Positions 10,668-30,600 of a stretch of DNA of 64,000 nt are shown piece by piece (positions within the stretch are counted from its first letter, which is position 1; each line of letters begins with the position of its first letter). Origin of the DNA: Sternotherus odoratus (lineage: Eukaryota; Chordata; Testudines; Kinosternidae); contig JAVMKO010000010.1 in NCBI GenBank assembly GCA_032164245.1, forward strand, positions 46,708,848 to 46,772,847, read 5' to 3'. Under the pieces are notes generated by a model. The model was not told the DNA's origin and did not search any database. It was given only the letters and a program-made list of their open reading frames with translations. The translations under genes and the position numbers were made by a program.

Positions 10668-10808
10668 GAGATAGATCATTACCATGCACCCATTGTACAC
10701 ATAGGGAAAGTGAAGCACAGAGAGGGGCCGCCCTGTGCTCAGTGAGTCCATGGTAGAGAGGTGAAGGGAACCCAGGTCTCCTGACTCCCAGCCCCCAAGA
10801 TTTGACCA
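10668..10808 (+). repeat. MIR-like SINE remnant
   Basis: It contains the typical run 'ccattgtacacatagggaaa', 'gaagcacagagaggg' and 'aacccaggtctcctgactcc' in the MIR order. Confidence 0.6.
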
Positions 10809-11867
10809 TAAGCTTATCCTTCTCTGAACCTGTCTGATCAGTAGACTGTTAGCACAGACTTCCTTCCAAAAGTGTCAACTAGAACCAGCCTGAGGACCCC
10901 CTACCTTGTGGCCCCCTTCACCTTCTGTCTCTCCTCTTGTGGGACCAGTTCTTTACAGCGTGGGTCACCCCACCCTGCCTCTGCCCACACAGTGTGCAGC
11001 TATGGTAACACTGCTGCATTCACCAGAGAATTCTCACAAGAGAATCGACAGGCAACGCGCCAGAGGGAGGACAGCAGCTCCCTTCACAAATGAGAATGTG
11101 GCCGAGTCATTGTTGGAGGGGTAGGTAGTGATACTAGTGAATAATGCCAGCCAGGGCAAACGCCTGAGGGAATTGATGGACTCTGTGGTCTGAGAATACA
11201 CAGAGAGCAGAGTGCCAACAGTTCCCCTCGTAGCTGTCTCGTGCATCTGCAAGCCAGAAAAACCAACCTCTCTCACTTCTCTACAACACACCTAGGGGTG
11301 AAAGGCACAACACACAATATTACTTAGCCAATTGGGATGCTTTTAGCTGTGAGTGAAGCCAAGTTTTCTGACTCTCAGCCAGATGCCTCCCAGAGAGACC
11401 CCTGCAACGTGCTATAGAGTCAAATGATTCCCCTGATCAGATACACAAGTCAAGAGGGCAGGAAAAGTCCATTTGCAGGGGGAGAACCATGGGGTCCTGG
11501 CCCGTCTTGAACATTCCTGCTGTGCCATGGGAACATTCCAGACCCAGCCAGGATAACAGAAAAACTGGATCCAAATCATTAGTGGGAAGGGGAGTGGATG
11601 GAAGTCAGAGGCGGGCAGGGGGAGAAAGAAGGGAGGTAGACAGCTTAGTAGAGAGGAGAGTTGAAAACCACCCAGTAGAAGTGGCTACTAATATTATGCA
11701 CATTCCATTTAGACATGGATCTGAATCAGATCCTCCCAAATTCAGCACCCAGGTCTATATTTTGCATCTCAGGTTTCTCCAAACTTTCATACCAGGTGGG
11801 AGCTAAAACAGCTTTGTGTGCGTGAATTAATACAGCCTCAACTCACCGGGGAAGAGGGGAGATATTA

Positions 11868-12005
11868 GTACTTCTCCAGTTTAGTTAGGGAAATGGAGGA
11901 GCAGAGACGTGGAGTGACTTATCCCAGTTCACACAGAGCAGAGCAGGCACTGTCTGGATCCCAGATTACTAGGCACCCACCCATGTGCATGCTAGACCGT
12001 GCTAC
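11868..12005 (+). repeat. MIR-like SINE remnant
   Basis: MIR-type phrases are present (gggaaatggaggagcagagac, gtgacttatcccagttcaca) ending with a tail about 180 bp before the MSS51 start codon. Confidence 0.55.
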
Positions 12006-12179
12006 TTTTTAGTGCAAAGGACGTTTCCAGTATACCAAGAGAAGGCGTCTCAGGAACCATAGTCTGGGACAGATGGGGGGGGGAGGGGGAGGGAGAAGAG
12101 GAAGTCTATTCAAGACCTCTGCAGTTATTCTTCTTTATTCATTCTCCTTATTTCCAGCCTGCCCAATTTCCAGCACTGA

Positions 12180-18725
<6,546 letters not shown>

Positions 18726-19002
18726 CGAGGAGACACCTTCACTATACGTGCTGTCAGCTACTGTCACCTCCCGCCAGAGTGCAGGGTTCCTCCTGAGCCC
18801 CTCTTCCCCAGGTCACAGCCGGCACTGGATCGGGACTCGCCGTGCTTGGTGGCTCTTCAAGCCCAGGCAGGAGAGCTGCTTGCTTGGGCCGTGCAGTGCT
18901 GGGGACCTGGGTGGGCTGTAAAGCATACTTCAGCTAGTGCCCGCTGCTGGACAGGGCTGTGTTACAGTGACATGAGTGACATGGAAGAGGATCCGTCCAG
19001 GT

Positions 19003-19008
19003 AATAAA
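19003..19008 (+). promoter_or_regulatory. MSS51: MSS51 polyadenylation signal
   Basis: This is the first canonical AATAAA downstream of the stop codon, giving a 3' UTR of about 300 nt. Confidence 0.7.
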
Positions 19009-19009
19009 C

Positions 19010-22000
19010 ATCACCAAGGCCTTGCTCTCCTATACCACTAGCTAGATTTCAAGGGAGGCCAGGATAAAGTATTTAATTACTAGGGCAGCCTCCACGGTGG
19101 CTGCTCCAGACTGACTGCTGGTGCCAGCGTTTGGGGGTCCACGTGCCTGGTGTCCCCAGGTGAGAATGCCCAGCTCGGCGGGGGGCTCTGGGGAAAGGCT
19201 CCCAACCTGCCCCTGGTGTGCAAACAGCCCCTTGCTCCCACTCAACCAAGAGTGGGGCACCCAGCCAAGAGCCACTGTCTCTGGGACCCAGGCCCAAGTT
19301 AGAGCCCCACCATGTGTATTCGACCCATTCATTTCCAGGGGCTACAGCAGCTCCACTTGGTGCATGGGGAAGATGGTGTCTCTTTGGCCAGAGGACCATC
19401 TGGAGTGTGGAAGGAGCAGGCAGCTATCTCCCCTGGGCTGGGGTACTGAGTACAAGTGGAATGAGACTGGAGGTGGTATTGGCACGCAGTGCACACATCT
19501 GGATTGGGAGTTGGGAACCTCTGAGTGATATTTGTGACCCTGCCTGGTACATCACTGAAAGGCAGATTTTCATTAGACCCAGCCTGCAACCCTCCTTGAG
19601 CACGGTTAGATCCACCCCCCATGAGCCTGCTTCTCGTGTTGGCCTCTACCTTGGTGACCCCAGAGGGCCACAGCCATGGGAGATGCTGGTGACCAGAATG
19701 CACAGATGGGATCTCTTCAGGCGGTGCCTGCCTCAGCCATGCAGCTCACTCTCTCAAATGGACCCACTGCTGTTGCAGCTGGTGCTGTGTGCAGCACTGA
19801 AGAAGCATCCTTTCTGTCCACTCAAGAGCCATTTGCCCATCCTCTGCAGTGGTTGCCTTCTAGGGCCAGTGATGACCACGCTCCTGAGCCACGGTAGATA
19901 TTGGGGAAAGGGGGGGCCTGGCCCACGAGCAGGTGTATGGCCAGGCACCCCTCTCTGCCACCCCTTTCCTTGCAGGGAACCCACACACCCAGGAGGGACG
20001 CAAAGCAGGGACAGGAGAAGCAGCAGAGACAAAAACCACTCAAGAGAAGCCAGTAGCAGCGGCTTTATTTCTGAAAAGGGCTTCATTGTAAGAAAGGAAG
20101 CCAGCCCCTGCCCCTCTTTAGCTGGCCCACACCAAAATGGTCTCTTAGGTGGGGCCGCAGGAACAAATTCAAGAGAGAAAAACATTTCACATTGCCTGCC
20201 TGGAACAGACAGAAGGGGGCACTGGTGTCAACAGGGACCCCTGCTACCTGAGGTCCAGGCGGTGTCCCTGTCGCCCTGCAGGGAATGCACAGTCGGGTGT
20301 CCCCGTCCTTCAGGAGCTGATCTAAGCCTCTCAACAGGGAAGGTCTCTGTTCCCCGCCCCCCCGCACCCCCCCCCCAGGATCTGCTGAAAGGGAGCATCC
20401 CACAGCTACCAGCTCAGCACACACCTGGCAACCAGGGTGTCCCTCAGCTCACAGCCCCACAGTGCCTGTGAGGGGAGGGTGGGGGAGAGAAATAAAGAAA
20501 TGAGTGAGGTGTGAGGAGGACGGGACACAGAGGGAGGAAGGAAGGGGTGAGAGCAGCTGGGAGCTGGACGGGGAGGGTGGGAAGCTAGAGGAATGCTACA
20601 CCATGACACTTGCATGTGAGATACATTCCCGCCAATCCCAGACTCCACTGTTATGCAGACCCTCCCATCTGGGTTTTGTCTTCAGCAAATCCCTATTTAC
20701 AAGCCGGGCCCCATTCAAAGTGCAGGGAGGCAGGAGCTCTGGACAAACACACCTCCATGGACTCAGAATGGGAATGGGGTGGAGGAGGGGAATGGCTCTT
20801 CGACAGACGCCCATGGCCAAGTGCTATTTATAAGAGAATGGTCCTTCATCTCCAGCACTGGCCTCTGACCACCATGCACGATGGTCGGCACTCGCTCACA
20901 GGGCACAAATCAAGAGCCAGTCTCCTGTGTGCTCCCCGCAGAGCCCCTGCCACTGCTGGCTAGTGCACACTCGCCCAGGTGGCACCTCAGGAAGCCAAGG
21001 CCCCGGGCCACCCATGAGACAGAACCCAGGGCCTCTGGGGACCAAAACTGAAAGCAGCCCAATCACCTCCACGTTGGCTGCAGCGGGAACACGTTTGTGG
21101 CCACATGAGGCTCACACACACACTTTCCTCGGGCACAGATGAAAGGCCCTGGAATTTGGCACAAAGCGCGAACCTGCGAGGGCTCACAATTAAAGACACG
21201 AAGCAGAGGAGTCCAGACTGGAATGTTGCATCCGGGCAGAACACAGACCAAATCCCAGCCGCACAAGGCCCTGAGACCCAGGAAGCACCAGACACATGAA
21301 AAGGCTTAGTCCATGCTGCACACAACTTGAGCGAGGTACATAAAACTCAGTGACACCAGAGGGGGCTTTGTAAAATCCATCCAACCAGGGACAATGATCT
21401 ACTCCAGAGATGGGCCCAGAGCCTATGGGACAAGGCTCTGACTTGGGATTCCGGTCTTCAGTCTAAATCCGAGGGTGCAAAAACTTGTCTTATGGATTTG
21501 TGAGATTTCAGCTGCATCCTGGAAGCAGCAAATCGACCCCTCCCAATTCTGGATTTGATCCAGAACCTGAACCACACTTGAAGGATTCAAATCCAACTCC
21601 TCACCCTTGGGAAGGGTTTGAATTGGAGTCTCTGGGTCTAGCCCACCTCTAATATCCAACCTTCTATAGCACATCTAAAACCACTTCCTTCCATTGCACA
21701 CTCAGCGCTGCCAGGCAGGGATTGGATTTTCTACACAACTGCATCAGCGCTTTGCACTGCCCATGGGGCGGACAAACCAGCCTAGATCAAAATGAAAATA
21801 AACCCAAACCTTCAGCTCAAACTCAACTTGCCCAAAACACTTGAAAGTTCACGTGGCCTCCAGGGGTGACAAAATGCCACGAGAATCAAATCCCAGGCCC
21901 ATTTTGCAGACTTGAGAGCTGGGGATAGTTTGTAGAAGGTTGGGGACAACATCCAAATATGTGGGTGCAGCTCCAAACCCAGCCTCTTCCCATCATGCCC

Positions 22001-24270
22001 CAGTGCTGCTCAGCCGGCAGCTGTGAATCCCAAGCAGGAGCCAATCTACTCTTCCAGTGGCCTCATGTAACACACTGACTCTGCTCACTGCTGAAGCCCC
22101 TACACCTCGAGGGAAGGCGCACAGAAAGAGGGCTCAGCTCCTCATGGGATCAGGCCCTTGTGCCTCAGGTTCCCCTTAGCTTAGACCATCCCAATTCCTG
22201 CAGCAGGCCCATGTACTTTCTTGAAACAGACGCTGGCTGTTTCATTTCTGCTGGTCTGGGACACAATCCGGAGCTGGGATAATTACAACCCAGACAAACA
22301 GAGACCAGTCAGAGGGGAGGGAGTTGGGGAGATTCCTGTTTAGGAAGAAGTGCAATTCAACGTGTGCTTAGTATGGGTGGTTCAAAACCAGCGTTATGGC
22401 TGTGACGGTTGGCTCTGACACCCCGGTCCCAGAGTTTGCACAAGGCCAGCATCCCCTCTGCAGGGGTTGGGGTTCGGCTGGCAATGAGACCCCGCTGCAG
22501 CGGGGAGCTGGATGAGCAAGAGGCAGTTTCAAGACTGCTGAAGTCTCAGGTGACTTGAGGCGCAGTGGGAACAGGTGGGAACAAGGTGCATGGGGTGAGG
22601 GGGAGCAGTGCACGCCAGCCTCGCCGAGGGCCCACAAGGGCACCAGGAAGCACGCGTGGCAACAGTCCTACTCCTGAAGGCACCAGTGGAGAACACACTG
22701 TTTGGCTGAAGAGCGGGGTAGTCAGGAGTGACGGGCTCCATTCTTGCCAGTGTCAGCAGAGGGGACGGGTGAAAGGAAAGGGCACCAGGTGGGGCCCTCC
22801 CCCACCTTCCCCTGGCAGGGCTCATGGATACAGGGGACAGCTCAGCTGGGACAGAAGCAGCAATGCAAAAAGCAGCAATTGTTTCAGGGACCTGTCTACA
22901 CTAGAGACAAAGGCCAAAGCTTCCCCCCACGCCCCATTCCTAAAATTGAGGCATATCCACTGCATAGCAACACTGGGGCCTGGCAAATCCAGCTTGCTGA
23001 CTGCCAGCGCCAATGCACCATAGCTGCTTTGCACTACTGACAGGGCAAAGGGCTGAGGGCGGGGCCCTGACTGTAAACGACAATCAGGCCTGTGTCGCAT
23101 AACCCCCTACTCAGAGCAGGTGTACAATCTGGTGGGGCCTTTTCTACACTGGGGCTCCTAACATAGCTAGTGCCAGAGAACCAGGGCTACCAAAACTGTC
23201 CCTAGTGTAGACAAGGCCCCGGCCTGGCTCTTCACCAGTGCCCTGAGGAATCTCATCTGGCCGCAGGGGGTTGTCCCCAGAGCAGTCTGGACAGGGCTGT
23301 GGGAAGCGCCTCCCTTCAGTCCAACACCTGGCTCTCCTAGTTAGCATGGGAAGGAAACAGGCGCCCTCACCATGGCTTTGCAGCTGGGAGGAGACTGTAC
23401 TATGAGGTTAGGTGGACGGGCGGGGCCTCTGTTTTATATGGAAGCCAGGCGTGCAGTCAGAAATCACGGGAGGAGGAGGAGGCAGGGACATCAGCTAAAA
23501 GTCCTGGCAGGCCCCAGTGGGGACCAGGGGCAGCCAGTGCCTGGCAATTTGTATTGATATCATAGATTCCACCTATGAGCAATCCCGATGCTATTTCTGG
23601 TTAATAGTAGCGTTTGGCCAGCTGATCCTGCCCCCTTGACTGTAATGTTCGTGGGATTCGCACACTGCCAATGGCCTGCCGCTTACTGCAGGCAGGTTTG
23701 CAGGACTGCACAAGAAGGAAGCAATGGGGTGCCAAGGTACCTTTCCATGCGCTCGCCAGGCTGTGTCCTGCCCTGGCACCGAGGACCCCGCTCAGCATAA
23801 CCCAACATTTCTTTCCTTAGCAGCAGCTCCGTGCATCTGCCTCCCCCTCACTGGTAATGAGAAAAGGGCAACCAAGAGGTTGCTAATAAGCGGAATACAT
23901 CCTCGTTTCTAAGGTGCTTCTGACTTCCTTAGGGAGAGGTTGGTATGTTGGCTCCCTGCCCCAGCCTGGCCCCAGCAGAGGGTGCTTGGAGGAGCGTCAC
24001 CCACCAGGACAGATGAGGGGTGGCTGAGCAGTGCCGCCGACAGGGTCCGGTGCGGCACATCTCCCTCAAGAAGTGGCGCCAATGTGCTGGCTGGACCGGA
24101 AGCCCTCCCTGAGTTGATGGCTGGAAAAGCAGAGCCCGCGCTGGAATGCTGAGAAGAGAGACAACCACAGGGGAGCAGGGAGACGGCAGCTCAGGCCCTC
24201 TGTGACGGCAGCGATGTCTGCAACCTCACACCGGGGCTTCCGCCGTCTGGCTCTGGAACTGATCTGGGGT
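19010..24270. other. Spacer between MSS51 and the PITPNC1-like gene
   Basis: No exon was recognised. The long open frame at 19218-20471 (+) shows no conserved protein. A TTTATT (AATAAA on minus) at 20064-20069 could end a long 3' UTR of the PITPNC1-like gene. A possible MITE lies at 22894-23212. Confidence 0.4.
22894..23212. mobile_element. Possible MITE with GTCTACACTAG terminal repeats
   Basis: The terminal inverted repeats GTCTACACTAGAGAC and (reverse complement) GTCTACACTAGGGAC match at 14 of 15 positions. A third related motif (TTTTCTACACTGGGG) lies inside. The target duplication is unclear. Confidence 0.4.
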
Positions 24271-24274
24271 CTCT

Positions 24275-24280
24275 TTTATT
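24275..24280 (-). promoter_or_regulatory. Candidate polyadenylation signal of the PITPNC1-like long isoform
   Basis: AATAAA on the minus strand lies about 150 nt downstream of the stop codon at 24426. A more distal alternative is at 20064-20069. Confidence 0.5.
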
Positions 24281-24425
24281 GGGGAGGAAGGGAACGACAC
24301 TCTGAAGGACAACGGTAGAGTTTAGGCGTCTCAAGGCAGGTTAGGTGGGTGGCGTCGTCCCCAAGTCGTGGGGGAAGGAATCAGGGCTCTGCGTCCGTCG
24401 GATGGGCTTGGCCCAAGGGTAGCGA

Positions 24426-24691
24426 TTACTCAGCACTGGCGCGCTCCCTCAGTGCTGGCAGCGTCAGCATTTCCGGAGCGGATTTCTTCCGGGCCCTGTC
24501 TTTGGGGGCGCTGAGGAATTCTGGGGGGTCGCTGCTCAGTGGTGTGGAGGGGGCACTGGAGGGGGCGCTGTGAGTGGCCGAGGGCTGCCCCACCTCGCTG
24601 ATGGAAATGGAGGGTGTTACCCTGCCGATGATCTCGTTGGTGGCTTCCTGAGATTCCCTCTCATACTGGCGCACCTCGTCCATTGTCATCT
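24426..24691 (-). CDS. PITPNC1-like terminal exon (long isoform)
   Basis: The acceptor is GCTCTTGGCAG. It encodes [20 protein letters not shown], the Ser/Pro-rich tail with [13 protein letters not shown] and [12 protein letters not shown], and ends ERASAE-TAA at 24428-24426. Confidence 0.94.
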
Positions 24692-27600
24692 CTGCCAAGA
24701 GCAAAGAGAAACAGAGTTCACAGGCCTGTTCTGGAAATAGCAGAGTGGGTGGCACCTGCTCCCTTCGCTCTCCGAGTGCCAGGCAAAAACCAGCTTCTGC
24801 CTCCCCAGCCAGAGTAACTAAAGGGGACCTCTTCCTCTTAAGCCTCTCAAGTTGAGGGCCAGCTAGCCCATAAACCTGGGTTTGCTGAGGATAAAGCTGC
24901 CCAACGTCATTTCCGCCATCTGTGGAACAATCCTGCTCCCTCTATCTCAGAGCTCCCCAAACTATGGGGTGCGCCCCAACATTTGGGGGCACAGCTGGAG
25001 CACCAACCAGTTCTGCTCCTGGCCCTGGCTGCCAGCCCCACGCCCACCCCCAGTTGTGGTCCCAGCCTCGGCCCCCCTTACCTCTGTCCTGGGGGCGGGG
25101 CACAGACGGGTAAGTGGGGGACATGAGGTAAAGTTTGGGGACCACTGTTCTATCTATAACCCAATCTAATTCCACTGTGTTTACACAGGGCCCATCACCA
25201 TTGTGGCTAAAACCAAGACTGGGTGAGGCCATAGAGAGCAAACTATGGTCCAAAAGGGCTGTGAAAGGGAGCGACAGGATATGGTGCTTGAAGCCTTCTG
25301 CTATTCCCCATGGGAGTGCGCCAGAGGGACACACTTTTTCAACCTAAGCAACAATCGTTTCCTTGAGGTCTCTGACGTGTCCATAGTACGGCCCTCACCT
25401 TAAGAGAAGCTGCCTCACCAACACCTCTCCTCCCATGAAGCCAAGGGATGTGGGAGTGAGTCAGACTCAGGCGTGACCACCACAGGGGAGCTCCTGTACG
25501 TGGCTGGATCTACAGAGCCAGCAGGTGAAACGATTTGCTTCCTGCCTCTTGGGCAAGCCAGCTGTGTCAGGTTCAGGACTGCCTGTATACCTCGGCCATG
25601 GGCCAGGTTCCATTCTGGGCTATCTTGTGAGGACCTAATACCGGGATAGCAGGGGATGTAGGTCGGGGCGAGGCGCAGCGGCAGACCTGTACTGGGGAAG
25701 CTGGCACAGCCTCTGCTCTGCCCACCCTGCTGTCAGCCTCTGCCTCTTCCATGACTACTAACTAAATACTTACCTGCCGGCAGGGCTGGCCTTACCATGG
25801 GGGGGGGGGGGGGCGCCCCTAAGACCCAGAGTGTAGAATATTGTGTCTGCTGCTGGTATATGTGTACAGTAGACTATCAGTAGTAGATTAACCAGGATGT
25901 GGATTAACCAGGATGTCAAAAAAAAAAATACATGCAACTCGCAGGGCCAGCTCTGGCTTTGTTGCCACCCCAAGCACGCACAACCCCCCCCCACCAGGGC
26001 ACAGGGCAGCCCGTGAACCAACACCCCATCCCCACAGCGCAGGGTGGCTGGTGAACCAACCCCTCCCTCCATATTTCCTATGGCTGGTGATTATCCAGGA
26101 TTTTATTAACCAGGATTAATTTTTTCCCTATCATCCTGGATAATCAAGAGTCTACTGTACTCACTCTGCTCTAGCTGCACAGAGATGGCGAAGTGCTCTG
26201 CTGGAGGATGTAGGGCACAAGAGACCTTGCAAAGTTTTGGCCCAAGTGAGGGGGCATCACTTGAGCTCTCCCCGCCTCTGGTGTCAAAATGTTGTGGGCC
26301 GGCCCTGCCTGCCGGACGCAAGTTAAGGGCTGGGCTGATGCAGACCCTCAGGAGAGGCGTAAGGCACCTGTCTGGTACTGGGAAATCCGTCTCATTCACC
26401 AGGGGCTCCCAGAGCTTCTAGTGCTGATTGGTCAAATTTCTCTGGCTGACTCTACCCAGCTCAGGAAAGTGAAGGGCGAGAGGACCCAAGCAAACAGCTC
26501 CAAAAAAGCAGGCGGCTGCAGTGCACGCTCAGGGTCCAGGACACGGGGGAGACGCCCATGGAAGAGACTGCATGAGCTGTGAACGGGAAACAGGACTCTA
26601 GCCCAGTTGTGAATGTGTCCCTCTGAACGCACCGCACTGCCCCAGCTTCGGAAGGGGGGCACCATGTGAGGGTAATCTCGGAGGGCCTGGGGCGTAGGGG
26701 TGTGAGTGCAATCTGCCCGGAGATTAATACGTGTGTGTCCAACCTCCACGGGGCTGGGATGCAGTAGGGGAACACTGTGCCTAGTTTGCCAGTGCAGAGC
26801 CCCCAGCAGAGCAGAAGGAAGACATGGCAGGAAAGGAGGACAGGCTCACAGCCCCGAACGCCTGCTGCCCCCTCCCCAGGGCCGCTAGGTCTGAGCACTT
26901 CCTGTTCACACATTCCTACACCTGACGATCAGGTCTAAAAAGCGCTGGCCCAGGAGAGCCTCCCAGGCCACCCGGCTCCAACTCCTCACCCCACATTAGC
27001 AGTGGAGGGCCCACATGCTCTCCAGACTGGCGGTGCTGCTGCCCGACAGCTGCTTTCAGACTGACAAGAGGGGAAGGAGCTGCTCCCATGCCAAGCCCTG
27101 CTGTGCAGAGGGGGGACTGGGGGGAAACCTGAACCACAAAGACGGCAAGAAGTGGAGAAAGAGAGAAACCAAAAAGGAACATACATACAAAAGAAAGTCC
27201 CGGGCAGGGCAGGGCGGGAGGGAAGCTAGGGGTCCTGGCTTCCGAACTTTTGGTTTGTGGACACTTGCATCTGAGTCTCGAAGGCGCGAACCTCCTCCAG
27301 GGACATGTCTGTAACATGCAGAGACCCTCTCACTGCTCGGTTAGCAAGAAGAGCCTCTCCAGGGAGCTCCTCACACATCCAGCCCAGAGCGCAGCAATGG
27401 GGCCAAGGGACTGCTCAGGAAGGGAGCCCCGCAGACAGTCACAAATGCAGGCAGCTGGCTGTCACTTGGGTCTCTACGTTGGATGTATGTACCCACGCGC
27501 ACACACCCCATCACTGTGACTCCATTCTGGGTGTGCATGCACACCCATGTACATACACACCCTTCCCCATCACTTGTGTCTGCAGTCTGGATGTACCCCC

Positions 27601-30600
27601 CATCCTCCAATGCAGGTCTCCATTTTGAGTGTGTACACACACACACACACACACATCACTTGAGTCTCCACTGTCTTTGCAGACACCCTCCCCCCACGTA
27701 CCCCTCACTTGTGTCTCCATACTGGCTGTTCCCTCCCCCATCCTATTCAGAAACAGCTGCACACTGCCCCTCCAGAAGATGCACGCTTCCCTCCGTGCAA
27801 TATCCCCCATATGAACACACACACACGTACGTGAACAATGCATTCAAGCCAGGGTTTGTCTGAGACAACATAGCCAGACACCCCCTGCCACGTGCCCTGC
27901 ACCTATGTTCTGGACACAGCTTATATAGCTTTGCTTGTAACGTGGCTGGGACCAAGGTGATGGTGGGAGCGATGACACGATTCCCAGCCCATGCACCGGT
28001 CACATGGGATTCCAGGGGGGACCATGGCACTGTCCTCCTTACTAGCATCTCCATCAGGCTGCTCAGGCCAGGCTCCTCCTTAGCCAGTTCCTCCCTCCTC
28101 CTCCACCAGGAACACAGAGTCTCCCTCTCTCTCTATGTATGAACACACACACACACACACACACACTCACTCAGCCACGCCCTCACAAAGAGGCATAACA
28201 CAGAGAACTCAGCACAAAGCAAGTCACAGAACCAAACATGCACAGGACAGAGACATTTGGACAGACTTCACCAGAAAAGCCAGGAGGAGAAGGAAGAAAG
28301 ACACTCCCCCCCTTTCAAGGCACCGACTTCACAAGGGGAAACCTCTGTGCCCCCAAAAACCAGCCAAGCCCATCCACATGACGGGATGCAGTTCCACTCC
28401 ACATTGCCCTGCAGCCGAGCTAAACTTCCTTCGCCAAACCTCCCGCTGACCTGGATGCTGGCAGCCCTGGATGGTGCACGGGCGCTGGTGCCTAGCCTCT
28501 GATGTGATCACCCAGGCTTTGAACTGGAGAGGGTGCCCTGCAGTTCAGACCCAGCGAGAGCAGCAGGCAGGGGCTGAGTTGTTAGTCCTGATACCCAGGA
28601 GACAGATCAGTAACCCAGCCCAGAAAGACCGAAGGGGAAGGGAAAAAAAGCACCAGCAAACTTCACAGCTATTGTTTCTCAGACTAGACCTCTCTGCTGG
28701 GCAGAGACCATGAACCACCAGCTCTGGCCAGTTAAAGCATCACCTTCCAAGCCCAGTGCAAACAACCTCTGAGGGCCCAACACACACCCCTCCCTGCCTG
28801 TGCAGTGGTTGAAGGGTTTCTCCAGTCCCAGCCTCTCCCAGCAGGAGGCACTGTAGGGAATGGTGTGGGAGTACAGTAAACCCTCGATTTAACGGACCCC
28901 TATTTAACGGACTTCGGATGCAACGGACAAAATTTCCCGATGCATCCGAAATCCGTTATAGGGGGCTGCCGGCTCCTGCCCCGGGGAGCCGGGCAGGAGC
29001 TGTCAACCCGGCTGCCCGGATACCCGCAGAGGGGAGCCGGGCGGCCGGGTTGACAGCTCCCGCCCGGCTCCCCGCAGCGGGGAGCCAGGCGGGAGCTGTC
29101 AAACCCCCCCCCCAGGAGCCAGGCGGGCGGCGGGCGGGAGCGGGGGGGTTGACAGCTCCCGCCTGGCTTCCCACTGCAGGGGAGCGGGGGGGAGGGCTTT
29201 GACAGCTCCCGCCGGGCTCCCCGCAGCGGGGAGCCAGGCGGGCGGGCTGAAACGGAGCCGGGCGGGGGAGGGGGCGGGGCTTTGACAGCTCCCGCCGGGC
29301 TCCCCGCAGCGGGGAGCCTGGCGGGCGGGCTGACAGTTCCCGCCGGGCTCCCCGCAGCGGGGAGCCTGGCGGGCGGGCTGACAGTTCCCGCCGGGTTCCC
29401 CGCAGCGGGGAGCCTGGCGGGCGGGCTGACAGTTCCCGCCGGGTTCCCCGCAGCGGGGAGCCTGGCGGGCGGGCTGACAGTTCCCGCCGGGTTCCCCGCA
29501 GCGGGGAGCCTGGCGGGCGGGCTGACAGTTCCCGCCGGGTTCCCCGCTGCGGGGAGCCAGGCGGGAGCTGTCAACCCCCCCAGGAGCGAGGCGGGCGGCG
29601 GGCGGGAGCGTTTGACAGCTCCCGCCTGGCTTCCCGCTGCAGGGGAGCCGGGCGGGGGGGCTTTGACAGCTCCTGCCGGGCTCCCCGCTGCGGGGAGCCC
29701 GGCGGGCAGGCTGACAGTTCCCACCGGGTTCCCCGCTGCGGGGAGCCAGACGGGAGCTGTCAACCCCCCCCCAGGAGCCAGGCGGGCGGGAGGGGGGGGG
29801 GGGGGTTGACAGCTCCCGCCTGGCTTCCCGCTGCAGGGGAGCCGGGCGGGGGGGGGGGGCTTTGACAGCTCCCGCCGGGCTCCCCGCAGCGGGGAGCCAG
29901 GCGGGCGGGCTGACAGTTCCCGCCGGGTTCCCCGCTGCGGGGAGCCAGGCGGGCGGACTGACAGCCCGGCGGACGGGAGGGGGGGGTTTTTGACAGCTCC
30001 CGCCGGGCTCCCCGCAGCGGTAAGCCTGGCGGGCGGGCTGACAGTTCCCGCCGGGTTCCCCGCTGCGGGGAGCCAGGCGGGAGCTGTCAACCCCCCCAGG
30101 AGCGAGGCGGGCGGCGGGCGGGAGCGTTTGACAGCTCCCGCCTGGCTTCCCGCTGCAGGGGAGCCGGGCGGGGGGGCTTTGACAGCTCCTGCCGGGCTCC
30201 CCGCTGCGGGGAGCCCGGCGGGCAGGCTGACAGTTCCCACCGGGTTCCCCGCTGCGGGGAGCCAGACGGGAGCTGTCAACCCCCCCCAGGAGCCAGGCGG
30301 GCGGGAGGGGGGGGCTTTGACAGCTCCCGCCGGGCTCCCCGCAGCGGGGAGCCAGGCGGGCGGGCTGACAGTTCCTGCCGGGTTCCCCGCTGCGGGGAGC
30401 CAGGCGGGCGGACTGACAGCCCGGCGGACGGGAGGGGGGGGGTTTTGACAGCTCCCGCCGGGCTCCCCGCAGCGGGGAGCCCGGCGGGCAGGCTGACAGT
30501 TCCCGCCGGGCTCCCCGCAGCGGGGAGCCCGGCGGGAACTGTCAGCCCGCCCGCCGGGCTCCCCGCTGCGGGGAGCCCGGCGGGAGCTGTCAAAGCCCCC

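Noticed and set aside
19218..20471. 417-codon open frame downstream of MSS51
   Set aside because: No recognisable domain, no splice context and biased GC-rich composition; it lies beyond the MSS51 polyadenylation signal.
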